The notes under the pieces were generated by a model. The model did not search any database. It saw only the letters and a list, made by a program, of their open reading frames with translations, and was not told where the DNA came from. This document shows positions 30,742 to 42,914 of a DNA stretch of 64,000 nucleotides, one piece after another; the stretch's first letter is position 1; each line of letters opens with the position of its first letter. Source of the DNA: Hyphodiscus hymeniophilus (taxonomy: Eukaryota > Ascomycota > Leotiomycetes > Helotiales > Hyphodiscaceae); assembly GCA_016508695.1 (NCBI GenBank), contig VNKQ01000011.1:496001-560000 (forward strand), read 5' to 3'. The position numbers were made by a program, and so were the translations under genes.

Positions 30742-32255
30742 AGGCGGCAAACACAAGAGATGGAGCGTAATTGATAGCAACAAATTAAAGTCTTCATCAC
30801 CCACACTATCGGGCCCCGGGTCCCTTGGCAGGTTCCAAATATAAGGTAATTTGTACTTCTGTACGTGACCAGGATTGATGTCAAGAATCCCGCAAAGGGC
30901 ACTATTGTGGCAAATGGGTAAAAGAGCTCTAATTACACACAAAAATACCTTGTGAAGTTTAGAGTTGAAGAAATCAGAATAGTGTCAAGAATTCCTCGTA
31001 TCGTTATTAAAGATGGGGGGCTTATCGTATTGTACAGTAATAGCCGCCGCGGATACCCCAATATAGGCGCGCGTGTTGGTCCGGAGTATGCGCATGCAAT
31101 GTATCAAAATTAGAATCTCTAGTTTCGTGGGCTATGGTACCGATACGGACGTCGAGAATTCTTGGTTCCCCTCCAAATTCCAGGTGATAGATCGTACTCG
31201 ATCAGCAACGTTATGCCGGCAACGAGATTGATTCAAGCTTCACCCTCTGCTCTGCTGTCAAACATCTCTCAGCATGGCCGCGGAGAGGCGATAGTTGAGA
31301 ATGGTAAGCCTGGTGAAGCGATCAGTGGATCAGCGAGTGTTCTGTTCTTCCATTCGTGACAGTTAGTGACAGTCATGTTTACGAAAAGCAAGACATGTAG
31401 ATCGCAGCTCGTAGGATGTTGTATTGTATGTACGGTCTCGAGTTGCCTTGGATCCGGCTCTCTGGGCAAAAGCTTGGTCGTCAACGTCGCCAGAAATGCC
31501 TACTCGAGAGTCTGGGATAGATCTGAGGTCTGACTTGGCGGGCATCATGACTTGCTTGCTTGCCTTGCTTGCATTGACCAGGGCAGATGTCTGACTTGCA
31601 TCCCAGTCTAGTCTGAATGGGGGTTGTTGATGCGAAAGAGAGATCTGACTCTTTCTTAAGAACAGTCCAACAACATCCATGCTCGATTCTATTGGCAGAG
31701 AACAAAACTTTAGTGTCCACTTTGTCCCATTTCGCCTGTCGGTGGACGGCAAAGAAGAGGCGCAGCGATGTCTGTTGCTCGCTTCTGTGCTGACAGCCTT
31801 ACCAATTCCCAATACGGTTAAGGGGAGCCTCGCCTAGAGCTATTTTCGCTTCATGTCAACAGCCAGACGACACAGCATGACTAGGGCAGTGCTGAGAGAC
31901 CAACGAGCTCCATACGAGTGATTCCCAAGGGTTTCTATTCAAGAAGGATGAGCCTCAGTCTACTCAGGCTATGTGTTCTTGTACCTAAGCGGCTGGTAGA
32001 GAGTCGATCTCTTACCCCATGATTCCTATCCTAAGCCCTGTACCCCTCGAGGATAAGCGTCATCTCGAGTATGGCTAGCCAGTTGCTTTGCTTCATATTT
32101 GCTGCCCATCCACCCTTCTTCTTACCGTCGTCGCAGTGCTGCTTGTCTCTGTACCGTCATTTGGTCACCAACTTCAACAGTTTGCATGACTTCTTGTCGT
32201 TCGATGTTCTCTGCTTTCTTTCTTATCACAATTCGTGATCCTTTCACAATTCAGG
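30742..32255. other. intergenic, 1.5 kb
   Basis: No gene recognised. A 149-codon minus-strand frame at 31363-31812 has no domain character and is judged chance. The right part may contain an unrecognised 5' exon or leader of the membrane-protein gene. Confidence 0.45.
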
Positions 32256-34559
32256 ATGTATCACAATCTCGTCAATCTTCAGGGTCGTAGTGCCACCACT
32301 TCCTCCTCAACATCTATTCCCTCCTCAACCATCCAGAATGCAAACACAGCGTCGACAGCGTCGACAGTCCCAACCAGCACGACGTCTGTGGTGGCTAGCT
32401 CACCCAGCTCTACGCCAAAAGGCGCCATCATTGCCGGAGTGATCTGTGGGGTAGCTGTCTTGGCAATATTTGTTGCCATGCTTTGGTTCTTTTGTCGGAG
32501 GAGAAGACAGCTGAACCAACTGATGCAGTCGTCACCTCTGGTTGGATCAGGATCGAATGGCAGTGAAAAATTCGCCATGGATCATTCAATTGACGAGGAG
32601 GCGCAGAGCAGACAAAGTGGTGGGGTCTTTGCACCTTTTGGGGGTCCGTTCTGTCGCTTTTGAAACACAAGAGATTATTAACAGTATCCAGGCTATCAGA
32701 AAACCCCATCAATGGAGGCAAGAGACAGCAGCATGCACTCGGTTAATCCGTCTTTGGATGCCGCCGCTGTCGAGCAAATAGATGCAGATGCGGATGCACC
32801 TATTCCAGATACCGAAAAAGGCACCTTGATACCACCACCAGCACACGAGCACCCGGCCCATCACCCATTACCTGGACAAGCCCCCAATATTCCAGTCTAC
32901 AGTCAAAGCCCGTCCTCGGCTCATCCAGCCTCTCGGTCAGTGTCGACAAGCGAACCTGCATACAATTCTCTTCCATCTCAATCACTCAAACGATCACAGT
33001 CACTCGCAGAGCCTAGCTTCTCGTATAATTCTATACCGTCACAGTCAGCCCCAGAGCCCATATATGACCCTTTGCTGTCACGCTCTCCTGTATTTCGAGC
33101 AGAACCACAGGTACTTGAGTTTATCCCAATAAAACTCCGCGTACCCAAAGAATCTCCTGAGTTACCTGCCTTGACATTCTCTCCTATATCGCTCGACACG
33201 GCCATTCACGATACCAACGGCCCTACATACCGGTTTCCCTCGCCCTCTGAAATGGCGCCGATTCCAATGTCCTCTTCTCCTACCGACATGGCTCTCTCTA
33301 TTCTAGCCAGATTCCCATCTCCTAGTCAGATTGGTAAATCCATCGAGGATTTCCGTCCTACACCTTTGACAGCAACTGAGATTGCAGAGATTGGAAGCTC
33401 AGTGTCTCCATTCCGACCAACACCCCTCTCCGACATCCAGGCATCTCCTACTCCTACGCCTGCTGCGCAGGAAACTGAGCACACAGAATATCCTTTTCAA
33501 ACCCCTCCCCTCGCCAGTGTTACTAGCGAAATGCCAGGCTTTACTCCCTTTCGCACGCCATCCCTCAGTCGATTAACCCGAAACCTAATCCATCAACGAC
33601 CATTAGAGAAGGGTAAGAAACCCGAGATTCCACCAGCCCTGCCAAACCCCGATTCATCACCTACACCCCAACCCCTCAAGTTCAAAAAGCGTCTTCCGGA
33701 GCGACCTACTCTTACCACCGTGTCCACAAAGCCCTACACCCCGCCGAGAAAACCCACTCCCGCGAAGGATCTCCCCTTCAACTATATCTCGCTTCCCTCA
33801 CCCCTATCTCCGTCCTCTCCATCGGCCACTCGATCACCACGCTCGCGGATGGATGCAATCGCTCGGACTGCCTCTGCTTTAACCACCTACTCAATCCCCA
33901 TCGGCTTAGTACGATCTCAAAAACGCTCAAACCCCGACAAATCCACCGAGATCGCTATCATTCCAGAGTCCGAAGTTCGTTTGACACATAACCATTCACG
34001 TGAATGGAGTGACAGCGACAGAGACCATGTGATGAGCTGGGCGACTTTCAACGGACCCAACAGTGCGGAGATGGAAGGCGACGAAATGTTCAGCCCCATG
34101 ACTCCCATGATTGCGCACGTCGCTCAAGTTCAGAAGGTCGAAAGAATGAGCAATGTCGAGCCGGTACAAGTTTCAGGCGGGAAGATATTGAGGAAGAATA
34201 ACGCAGAGGAGGGACTGGGCAGTAACGTAAGGGGATGGGAGGTAGAGCGAACCACTCTGGTGCAGGGCTTGAGGCGAAAAAGTACGCAGCAGGATTTGAA
34301 GGAGGGCAAGACGACTCCGATGAAGCCTGACCTCAGGAGAACAAGTCGTATCAGCTTTCGGGAGACGATGCCTAGTATCGGAAGCATGACTAGCCTGAAG
34401 AGGCAGAGCAAGAGTGAGAAGAGTGAGAAGATGTGGGGCAGTCCGAGGAGTGATGTTAGGGAGGAAGTCAGCCCGCTGTACACGCCTTTGCAGAAGGGAC
34501 ACAAGTTTTCACCTCTTTCTCCACAAGAGAAAACGATGTCGGGACAGAATTTCCTTTGA
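32256..34559 (+). CDS. single-pass membrane protein with Ser/Thr-rich ectodomain
   Basis: CDS join(32256..32643,32692..34559), 751 aa from the first in-frame ATG. Seen: a short N-terminus, a Ser/Thr-rich stretch (residues about 13-55), one membrane helix (GAIIAGVICGVAVLAIFVAM), a stop-transfer CRRRR, then a long cytoplasmic region rich in Ser/Pro with repeated FRPTPL / FRTPSL / FQTPPL segments and basic ends. The 48-nt intron joins FAPFG to GYQKTPSMEA. The layout recalls fungal wall-stress sensor or Mid2-like/Slp-type proteins, but no signal peptide or Cys-rich head is visible. The true start may therefore be in an upstream exon that I cannot place. No enzyme domain is present. Confidence 0.7.
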
Positions 34560-35080
34560 AATGATGTTCAGAAAGATTGAGTGTGGGCGAGGAAAGAGAG
34601 GAGTGATTGAGCCCTCAAATATACCCGTACAGAGACTGTTACGCATGTCCAAAATATCAAAAGCCGTAAAAATAATAGAAAAGGAGAAATCTGAAAATAA
34701 CCACTTTCGATTACGTTCTGCTTTACTTCGGACTTGTGGTATTCGTTCTTGACATCTTCTGTTCCACTATACATGCGGATCGTATGCCCTTTGACAGGTC
34801 AAAGAACCTTTATCCAACATGCCCCTACTTATCGCTCTATTTTCTTCGTAGAGAATTACATCTCATGCTCCATGATATGAACTCCCCAAAAAGCCCACCA
34901 TACCATGCCATGTAACGCCATCCATATGCAACGCCAATTCTAAAGCCCTCAAGGTTTATTTTCGCATGCCAGATTGCCCTTTATCCCCGTGAACGAATCT
35001 GCAAACTCATCCCAACCTAGCTGATTCAGGCCAAAGCCATTCTTCACCTCACCACGAGATTTCTTGGCACTCTTGTAGAC
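34560..35080. other. intergenic, convergent
   Basis: 3' flanks of the membrane-protein and Rpb4 genes. Nothing else seen. Confidence 0.6.
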
Positions 35081-35743
35081 TTAATTACCGTAGCCCATCA
35101 ACTTCGTGATCTCGTCCAATAACTCCTGTAAATCCTCATCGGTGATTTTGTCCGTAAGACTAGGAATGAGCGTTTTTGCTTCCTCGTAGGTATCGCAGCA
35201 TAATGATCCTACTTAACTCAGTTCCGCGTCTGTAGGTTGTGGAGAGAAAAGCATACCTAGTTGAGCTCTCTCGAATTTGGCCAGCTCTTTATGCGCAGAT
35301 AGCAAGCGTTCTACGGCCTCGACGTTCTCTTTCCGTTTGAATCGCGCGAAGTGCTCTAGGTAGTCTTGGGTCTTCGTCAACATACTGCGAAGAAACAGTC
35401 AGCCTCTATCTCTACAACTCTCTACCCTCCCTTCCCCATTCCAGCCTACCCCAGGCCTCCTCTTTTCGAGCCCTCCGCAAAACGCTCCTTAACTCAGGCC
35501 TGATCCTCATCTAAATCCCACCCACATATACCGCGCCACTCTTAAAGCATCCACTTACTCAGTATCATTGATATTCTTCCGATCATTCTTCCTCTTCGTG
35601 ACCAGAGCCCCAATAACCAGCGCAGCTTCCGAGTGCGTCAAAGCATCTACATCCTGGAACTCTCCCAGCCTCAGCTCAGCGGCTGCTTCCTCGTCACCTT
35701 GCGCCGGTTCGCGCATACGAGAGGTGGGCGCTGGTGCTGCCAT
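35081..35743 (-). CDS. rpb4: RNA polymerase II subunit Rpb4
   Basis: CDS complement(join(35081..35208,35257..35384,35559..35743)), 146 aa, introns of 48 and 174 nt. Rpb4 pairs with Rpb7 to form the stalk of RNA polymerase II in the nucleus. Seen: an acidic/Ala-rich start (MAAPAPTSRMREPAQGDEEA), LRLGEFQDVDALTHSEAALV, then the helical HRDC-like C-terminus with TKTQDYLEHFARFKRKENVE, a conserved signature, and DEDLQELLDEITKL near the end. Length agrees with other fungal Rpb4 proteins. It is divergent from Trs23 across 385 bp. The donor GA|GTAAGT completes Asp in INDTDML. Confidence 0.93.
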
Positions 35744-36128
35744 GGCTCTTTGTCTCTTTGCGCAGAGGTCTGTAGATGGGGAAGGAAAGGAGCTGAGTCG
35801 AGTAGCGCACCTCGGACGGAGACTCTCGTAAGTTGGAAGGTTGTGATAAGTGGCCTTGTGCTCGAGTGGAAGGTGGTGGGGTTGTAGGTATGTAAGCTGG
35901 GAAAGTCGCGTGTGTAAATTTTGAAGGTTGGCGAGTCCTCGAGGCCTCGCCGAATGGAAACAACCTCACGTCAATGAATGCGCCTATTTACCTGCCACGT
36001 TCACCAAGTCTTTGAATCTTCTCCCACTTTCAGCTCAGGGAAAGATCATAACGTTGCAATTTCTCGAGCTTTTAAATTACACTTTGGCCGACCTTGCTCC
36101 TTGAAATAGCAGCTCTCCTATTGTCACC
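35744..36128. promoter_or_regulatory. bidirectional promoter, Rpb4 / Trs23
   Basis: 385 bp shared by two divergently transcribed housekeeping genes; no open frame of its own. Confidence 0.5.
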
Positions 36129-36722
36129 ATGTTCGTCTGCCTGTTCTTTTGAAAGCTTCAAGCATTGGATTGTGAGACTATTGCTAATTCCAACTACAGG
36201 GTCGTGTATTCTCTTATAATCATCAACAAGGCCGGAGGCTTAATCTACCAGAAAGATTTCGCAGAAGGTCTGAACAAGCTGAGTATCAACGACTACCTCG
36301 TCCTCGCAGGAACGTTCCATGGGTTCGTTTTTCAGTCTCACCTCGAAATTCAACAACTTACAATCGACAGAGTCCACGCAATCACAACCCGTCTATATCC
36401 ACTCTCGCACCCCGCATCCCCAACTATCTCCCGAACTTCGAATCCTATTCCCACCGAGCGTCCTGAACCCCCCTCTGGCATCGAGGTCCTGGAAACAGAG
36501 AACTTCCGTCTCCAATGCTTCTCTACACTCACAGGAACGAAGTTTCTCCTATTTACGGAACCGCAGCAACCAAACGTGGATGCAACGCTGAGGAGAATCT
36601 ATGAGCTGTATTCGGATTATGTTATGAAGAATCCGTTTTATCAGATGGAGATGCCAGTCAGATGTGAGGCTTTTGATAGGAAATTAGCGGGGTATCTGAG
36701 ACCGTTAAATCAGGGAAGATGA
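36129..36722 (+). CDS. trs23: TRAPP complex subunit Trs23 (TRAPPC4)
   Basis: CDS join(36129..36130,36200..36322,36371..36722), 158 aa. The start codon itself is split: AT, a 69-nt intron, then G, giving MVVYSLIIINKAGGLIYQKD, the conserved Trs23 N-terminus. The second intron is 48 nt with no stop and in phase, so the frame also reads through it. Removing it restores LAGTFHG-VHAITTRLYPL as in other Trs23 proteins. The longin/sybindin fold continues with ENFRLQCFSTLTGTKFLLFT and YSDYVMKNPFYQMEMPV. Trs23 is a core subunit of the TRAPP complexes, exchange factors for Ypt1/Rab1 in ER-Golgi traffic. A short Ser/Pro-rich insertion (HPASPTISRTSNPIP) lies mid-protein. Confidence 0.9.
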
Positions 36723-37116
36723 GGAGAGCACAGGGGAATCCATTTTGTGACCGACTTTTGGCACAGAGGACATACTCTGGGTTAATGCATACAAGAAAAG
36801 AAACAACGGATGAGGACTTTGACAAGTCAACACAATCAACACCGCAAAGAGCTTGGGGCCCGAGCAGAGTATCAAGGACACTGGCCATTACTATATCAGC
36901 AGCGAGGAATGTAGGCATAGCTCATAAGTGGCATATGCCGCAGCAACCTCGAGGTTGGTCAGACGCGGACCTGGTTGGGAAGTTAGGCAGGTGTGGATGA
37001 TGATCTACACAATATAAAAAAGCCATAGAATGCTGCATGGTGCCATTTCGCGGCCCTTTCTACTGGTGGTACACAGCCCAACGCCCATCAGAATGCTCAA
37101 TCCCAAACTCCAATGC
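36723..37116. other. intergenic, convergent
   Basis: 394 bp between the 3' ends of Trs23 and Rpn10; no features recognised. Confidence 0.6.
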
Positions 37117-38084
37117 CTACTCCACATCCATTTTATCGTCATCATCTTTCTTGTCCTTGTCTTCTGCTGTTCCACTACCACTTGGTTCCCCATCCTTGTT
37201 CAACAATGGCTGTCCAGCCTCATCTTCCTCCTTGATCTCCGGCAACTCAGCCTTGCCTGTATCCGCCTCCGCCTTGCTCTGCTTTTCCACCCTCGCCTTC
37301 TCCTCTTCCATGCTCATCCGCAAAGCCAAAGCCAACTCGGGATCCACAGAAGGATCAATACCGAATTCGAACCCGCCTCCATCACCACCGCCTTCTCCTC
37401 CACCCATTCCACCGGCACCCGCTGATCCGTCGGCGTTCAATATCGGGCTAGTGAGGAGTTGATCACTCAGTAATCCAGGTCCGGGAGGAATGATCGCTAA
37501 ATGTGACCCTTCTCCGCCTTTGACATTCTCATTGAAAGCTTCGAGCTTCTTTGTGACATCGTCGTCGAGTTCACCGAAGGCTACGAAATCGATAGATACG
37601 TTATTCTTCTTCATCTTCTTGGCGAGCTTGACCAAGGCTTTCTCATCTTCGGGAACAGGTGAGCAGGTAAACACTATGACGCGTTGGCGTTGGGACTTGT
37701 TTTGTCGGTGTTTGAGTGCGAGCTGTTTTTTAAGATGTGTCAGTTTCACCTTGCTTAATACCTTCTTCTGAGCAAATCGGTATATCAACTTACGCCGGCG
37801 ATTTGGATCCCTGTAGCTAAATGACTTCCTCCCCTAATCTTCGTCTTCGTGCGATGTAGACCCTCCAGAATCTTGCCGTGATCCGTCGTCAAGGTGACCA
37901 ACACCTCTGGTCCCTTGCCACCCATGCTCATGAGTCCTACAGATGATTCTGGATTTGCTTGTGTAATGGCGGAGAATATGAGCGAGACGGCGTCGGATTG
38001 TGCTTCAAATCTGGTTGGGGTGTAGTCTCCATTTCGGCTGCTTTCGCTGTTGTCCACAACTATCATTACTGCTTCGAGACCCAT
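37117..38084 (-). CDS. rpn10: 26S proteasome ubiquitin receptor Rpn10
   Basis: CDS complement(join(37117..37722,37794..38084)), 298 aa, one 71-nt intron between IQIAG and LALKHRQNKS. Rpn10 sits at the base-lid junction of the proteasome and binds ubiquitin chains. Seen: an N-terminal VWA domain (MGLEAVMIVVDNSESSRNGD, LMSMGGKGPEVLVT, RVIVFTCSPVPEDEKALVKL), then a Gly-rich linker and one ubiquitin-interacting motif (DPELALALRMSMEEEKAR). The tail is acidic and Lys-rich, ending DDDDKMDVE. One UIM is the fungal arrangement; animals have more. Another proteasome subunit, Rpt6, is 23 kb away in this window. Confidence 0.95.
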
Positions 38085-38894
38085 CTTGTTGCTGGCCGCT
38101 TCGATGGCTTCGTATTGAGGAGTTTGTGGGCGGGTAAGAGGCAGGAGTGGGGAATTGTTGAGACTTCGATGTCGTTTGATGCAAGCTTGGGATTTGAAGT
38201 TGACGCCTCAAGGTAGCTGTCGAGATGCGCGTTCAACCCCCTGTAAAGCTCGAAGCTCGTTAGGCAACTTGATCACGTGAACTTCCAGCCCCAGCCAAAT
38301 AGGAGAATTTCCTCTTTGTTCCAAGAGTCCAGTCAAAATTAGTAACTCAAAACCAGTGCATTATGTTACAGAGTTCTGTTTACTTGCGGTTGTGATATAC
38401 CCCAAGCAGGGAGGCAAGTGCCCGTTCTCATATAAAAGCCAGGCGGTCAATTTTAGTGACCAGTCAAACTCGTTGCAACGGCCAGAGACTTCTTAAACAA
38501 CATTGACAATACTGTAAGTTATCAGGATAGGAAGATCTTGTAGATTGTGTTGAATGACCCACGATGTGGCTTGTGCTATGTTCATTTGAATGCGAGACTC
38601 TAATGTAGGCTGGGATAGGCCTTCAATAAGCCATGATCTGGGTAAATGCTCATTTCACTCCATCGGGTTCCACTGTCCTTGCCTGTCAAATTTATGTATT
38701 TTATATCATTTATATCATATCTCTATTGCCTCTACCCTCTACCTCAGCCTGTCACTGCGGTCTTAGTTGGGCTCAGACGCCTCAACCCCGAATTTACCGC
38801 CGCCAGATGGAACGGTTTTTCCTTATGGGTACTGTACTGGCATCGAATTTGCGGACTGAGGCGGGTCGATTTTCTGGATCCATGCTATTGGAAG
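38085..38894. other. intergenic, 0.8 kb
   Basis: Promoter of Rpn10 and 3' flank of the next minus-strand gene; no gene recognised. Confidence 0.5.
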
Positions 38895-40516
38895 TTAGAA
38901 ATGAGCTTCGGCCAAGTTGTTTACCAGAGTCGAGAGCCTTCGCTTTGTCTCTGGACCCGGCATGTAAAGCATCTCGTCAAATCGTCCTAGGCTCTCGATT
39001 CCTACCGACGGACAGCAGTGGAAGTAGGAATGAGGCTTACCGTCTAGACAACCAATCCACCACCTGCTCCATGCTGGAGCCTGGCCATGTATTTCCCTGA
39101 ACTTGTACCTGGCTTTGGCTGTATTACCCTCAATGATATCGATAATTGCCTTCGAAATCAAACCTGCCCCTTCGATAGCTCGAAGTTGTAGCAAGGTCTG
39201 GAATACCGCTGCACGGTTATTGTTATCTAACTCATTCATTGCCCGAATCATCAGATTATACTCCAGGGTATCCTCAGTGGTTCCCCATTTTGGATCAGTC
39301 GGGTCAACGAAAATTGATATCCAACAACACTCCAATTTTTGGCTAATCATGGATATTTGGTGTACGAATGCGCTGTTTGATCCAATAGCACCTTCCAGAG
39401 ACGCACAAAATGACTTTGCACCTCGGTTGAAAGCGAGAGTATTGTGTCGGTGATCTTTATAGCTATCCTGGTCTGGATCACTTTGTAATTGGAGAACCCC
39501 AAGGGCGTTCGTGACCCTTTCATGAGATTCAATAGCCTGCTCTAGGATGTTCACTAAATTTGGTACGAAGTCGGTGACTTCCTGGAGCAGATCTTCGGAA
39601 TCAGCAATTGCTCTTCGGAATGCTTTGGGGCCTGACTCAATATCGATGAGGAGTCCTGTGAAATAGAATGTATCTCGTAACTCCTGAAATCCCTCGAAAA
39701 GAAAAAGGGGAAGGTGGGTTGGAGGGCACGCACCTGTTGGGTCATTGATTCGGGATTTTGTTGAGATCGTTTAATCAAATTGAACTGTACGAGATTGGGA
39801 GGTAAGCAGTGTTCATGTAAGCTTCGAAATGGATGGCGTCACACGAGAACCCCTTAAAAATGGGTTGAATCGGTTATCAATGGACCTCTTGCTTCAAAAC
39901 TACTTACTATGCTCCCTAATCGCAGTTTTTGCTCTTGCGAGTTGTTCCCTACGTACGAACAGGTTAGTGCCTGCTTTCATGCTGAGTATCCCTACTATTT
40001 TCTTGAAGGTTCATCCAAGCTTTGGTTCGAAGCTACAATGCTCCAGACGATCTCCGTTACTAAAACATTGGCTGCCACAACAACTTACAGAAGAAAAGAG
40101 ATTTCCGAGCAGCGACCTGTAACTTTTGACAAAAGGTGATTGCGAGCCGTTCTTCTGGTCTCGAGTTCGCTAGTATATTCAACTGTTCCAATTTCGCGTT
40201 GGGGAAGTGATCCTTGATTACCCGTACAGCCGATACGAAGTTGGGGGTAGTTTTAATTCCTTGAAATGAGTATTCGATTTCGTGTCCATACTTTCTGCAA
40301 ACTCTAAGGGTCAGCATGCTCAATGAGGCAAAGTTGGCATTGAGAAGTCAGATCACGCCGGGAATGCCCCGTGATTACAAAATATACGACATCTCCAAAG
40401 TAAGAGGTCACCCTTTGTAAAATCGAAGAACTTACACTGATCGTAGTGCTAGGATCTCCGTTCCCAGGGTCCTGACCGCGACGTTCCAGACTGCGAAAAG
40501 AATTCAAAGTCAGCAT
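38895..40516 (-). CDS. hypothetical multi-exon protein (gene A), model incomplete
   Basis: Minus-strand exons with coding character but no recognised family. The best part runs from about 39835 to 38895. It includes SLHEHCLPPNLVQFNLIKRS, an intron (GTGCGT...TTTCAG) before ELRDTFYFTGLLIDIESG, a long helical stretch (VPNLVNILEQAIESHERV, FNRGAKSFCASLEGAIGSNS), then WWIGCLDG. An in-phase 54-nt intron (38987..39040) leads to RFDEMLYMPGPETKRRLSTL and the end at 38895. Upstream, exon-like segments read YGHEIEYSFQGIKTTPNFV (around 40270) and MLTLNSFRSLERRGQDPGNG (40516), but I could not phase all junctions. The predicted protein is so far all-helical in its C-terminal half. It could be intact with unusual introns, or decayed. 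Nothing in the sequence suggests a function. Confidence 0.4.
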
Positions 40517-40524
40517 TGTTTACT

Positions 40525-42914
40525 CTAGGCGGGGGCCGAGGTATTAGACATGACTCGAAAGGCATAAGCAACTCTGAGGATCTTGTCATATCCTCTACTT
40601 CTGAAAACTTCATAATCTGTGGAAGAAGGGAATCAATTTGGACAAAACTCACAAGCCTCTTGCTGAACATCTTCATACAAGTTACACGATATCGGATATG
40701 AGGATTGTCTGTCGCTTAGCGGGTCAGTCTTCAGAATTGCGGTGTTGTTGTTAGTCCTCGTCACGTATGAGAGGTTGGGCCAAAGCGTATCGAATGCGTA
40801 ACCTAGGGGCAGGTTCTTTGGTATTGATGCGATCTTGTAATGTGGATTTATTGGGAAAGGGACACCTGTGAGAACGCCGGAGTTAGCAATTAAACATGGC
40901 CAGGAAGTCGTGGCTAGGTCTCATGGCGCCTCCAATCCAATAACGGCGGATGGCTGAAGACTTCTAGATATCTGGATATAGAGATAGCCTGGAGCTCGGA
41001 GTACGAACCTCCAAAAACATTTGTTTCCATGGCATCTATTGAGAATCAAAAAGTTAGCATTATGCTTCGGAATTAGGAAGAAAGCCTGGATGAGATTTCC
41101 AAAGACATGCTCTGTCAGCAGTGCTTCGAAAACAGTCCAGCTAAAAGAAATCTTTCCTGAAGCACCTACATCCAATTTCTGCTAAACACTCTTGTTCGAA
41201 ATAAGGCTCTAAAAAGTCCTCGGGAGCCATAAATCCATCCAGATCATTTGGTGGTCGCTTTTGTTTGATTGCCCACTACGTAACAAGGGAGTAAGCTATG
41301 TCCTGCCCCGGTACGTTTCTGTGGAAAGTAAGAATAAACGTCCTAACGCAGGGGTGCCAGAAAAATAATTTTTAAACTTCAAACGATGTACACAGAGTGC
41401 CAAGGGAGTCGTGACTAGGGTTGAAAGGCAGAGTACCAAGTTATGCTTACCATCAAGTTCAATGCATGTGCCGTCTCGTGTACAAGTACATGAGCGAGAA
41501 ACCACCTATATTTAAAGTCAGTGCCAGTAAATCGAAGCCATGAAGGGTTTATATAATGTAGTCTCATTGATCGCTGGTATGGGTCGAAGTCTGGTAGCAA
41601 ACAATGAACTCGAAAGACGAACTTACTGAACTCCAAACTTATCACAGTCTGTCAGATCATCCCGAAGTAAGCTGGTATAGTGAGAATAGTCCAAAAATAT
41701 GTTTATGGTGTCTGCTCGAAAGAGTCTCTCCCCTTGAGACCCAAAATCCGGACCATTAATCGTCTGCCTGTACGCAGTGGTGTATGCAGTACAACGCTTA
41801 TCTCTGGCCTCTTGCGTGAATGGGTCTACTTTTTCGTCCATGAAGGCCAATTTCAAATGCTTTGCCAGATCGTTGAACATTGTGTCGCGCGCCGTCTCAA
41901 TGTCCATACCAGAGGCTTCTTGAGGTAAGGTTGTATGGATTGACTTGAGGAACCTTTCCATGATTCGTGGATGCGTACCGTTCAAGACTAGTGGACAAAT
42001 CGAAACATCAGCATTTAGTCTTCTAAGGTATAAGGTTATGGTTTTCAACACAGCTTCCCAAAATCCCAAAACATATCGCAAGGTCAAGCACGCTAGTATC
42101 TAGGACATTTCCAATGATTTCGACTTCAGAGCCTTGGCATATGTAACAGCACAATGTGATGGGCATGGAATAAGCTCACTGTCATTGGGAATTCGATCAC
42201 GGGTTACAGGCATTCGCGGGCTATTTATCAAAGCGCGGAACAAGAGTAGATGTTAGCTCTCATGCCTTCAAATGTGGATTCAGCCCTTACGAAAGGAGTC
42301 AATGAGGCTGACATCAACATGCGTGATGCCAGAATAAGAACTGGTCGTACTACCTCCCATATCTTGGGGTTGTATACGTTGAACAAGCCATTTGAGCCTA
42401 GTGAGATGGGGTGAATGAAGCCTTTCCCATCGTCCCAATCCATATAACAAGGAGCTATGGCATTACTGAGGTTGCTAGGTATAAAGGAACAAAGAGATAT
42501 GATGTCGAGATCAAACAAGTCCCTAGTCTACCTCGGCAGAAAATCAACAAGTGCTGTTTTGCAGGATTTGGTGGTGAGTGGCTTCTCTGAGAGAAGGGGT
42601 CTTTCTTGGTATTTGCTTACTGTGAAACCATGGAACATCCGCAGTTGATACTGCTCGGCAACAATATCGTTATCGTTTATGCCAGTTCCTTGTGTTAGTG
42701 ATCGGCCGCTAAGAACTGAACGTCGGGTGGGCGTCAAGCCACTAGAGGAACAGAGCAGTCAGCGATATACTCGAGAGAATAAATCGTAAGTATCTTCTAA
42801 GATCGAAGCAGATATTAGGACGGAATTGAATAAAGACGGCAGAGGCATTAAACTAGAAGAGATCTGATCATCCTCTGAGAGTGGGCAGTTTGCCGTCACA
42901 GACGTTGTCCCCAT
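40525..42914 (-). CDS. hypothetical protein with HExxH motif (gene B), possibly disrupted
   Basis: A series of minus-strand exons appears to make one protein. A candidate start is ATG 42914 (MGTTSVTANCPLSEDD). Then come GLTPTRRSVLSGRSLTQGTG, NAIAPCYMDWDDGKGFIHPI, and CPLVLNGTHPRIMERFLKSI (about 41980). After these are RWFLAHVLVHETAHALNLM (HETAH, about 41500-41450), EDFLEPYFEQECLAEIG (about 41190), SWTVFEALLTEHVFGNLIQ, and FPINPHYKIASIPKNLPLG, ending EVFRSRGYDKILRVAYAF before stop 40525. HExxH followed by a downstream Glu-rich region is what zinc metallopeptidases show, so a metallopeptidase-like role is possible. At about 41,160-41,190 the frame changes with only a 25-nt GT...AG stretch available, too short for a usual intron. 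The last intron would be 36 nt. Either the gene has odd splicing or it has been disabled. Confidence 0.4.

Noticed and set aside
31363..31812. Minus-strand frame of 149 codons in the 30.7-32.2 kb gap
   Set aside because: No domain, no hydrophobic core pattern and no splice-consistent extension; judged chance.
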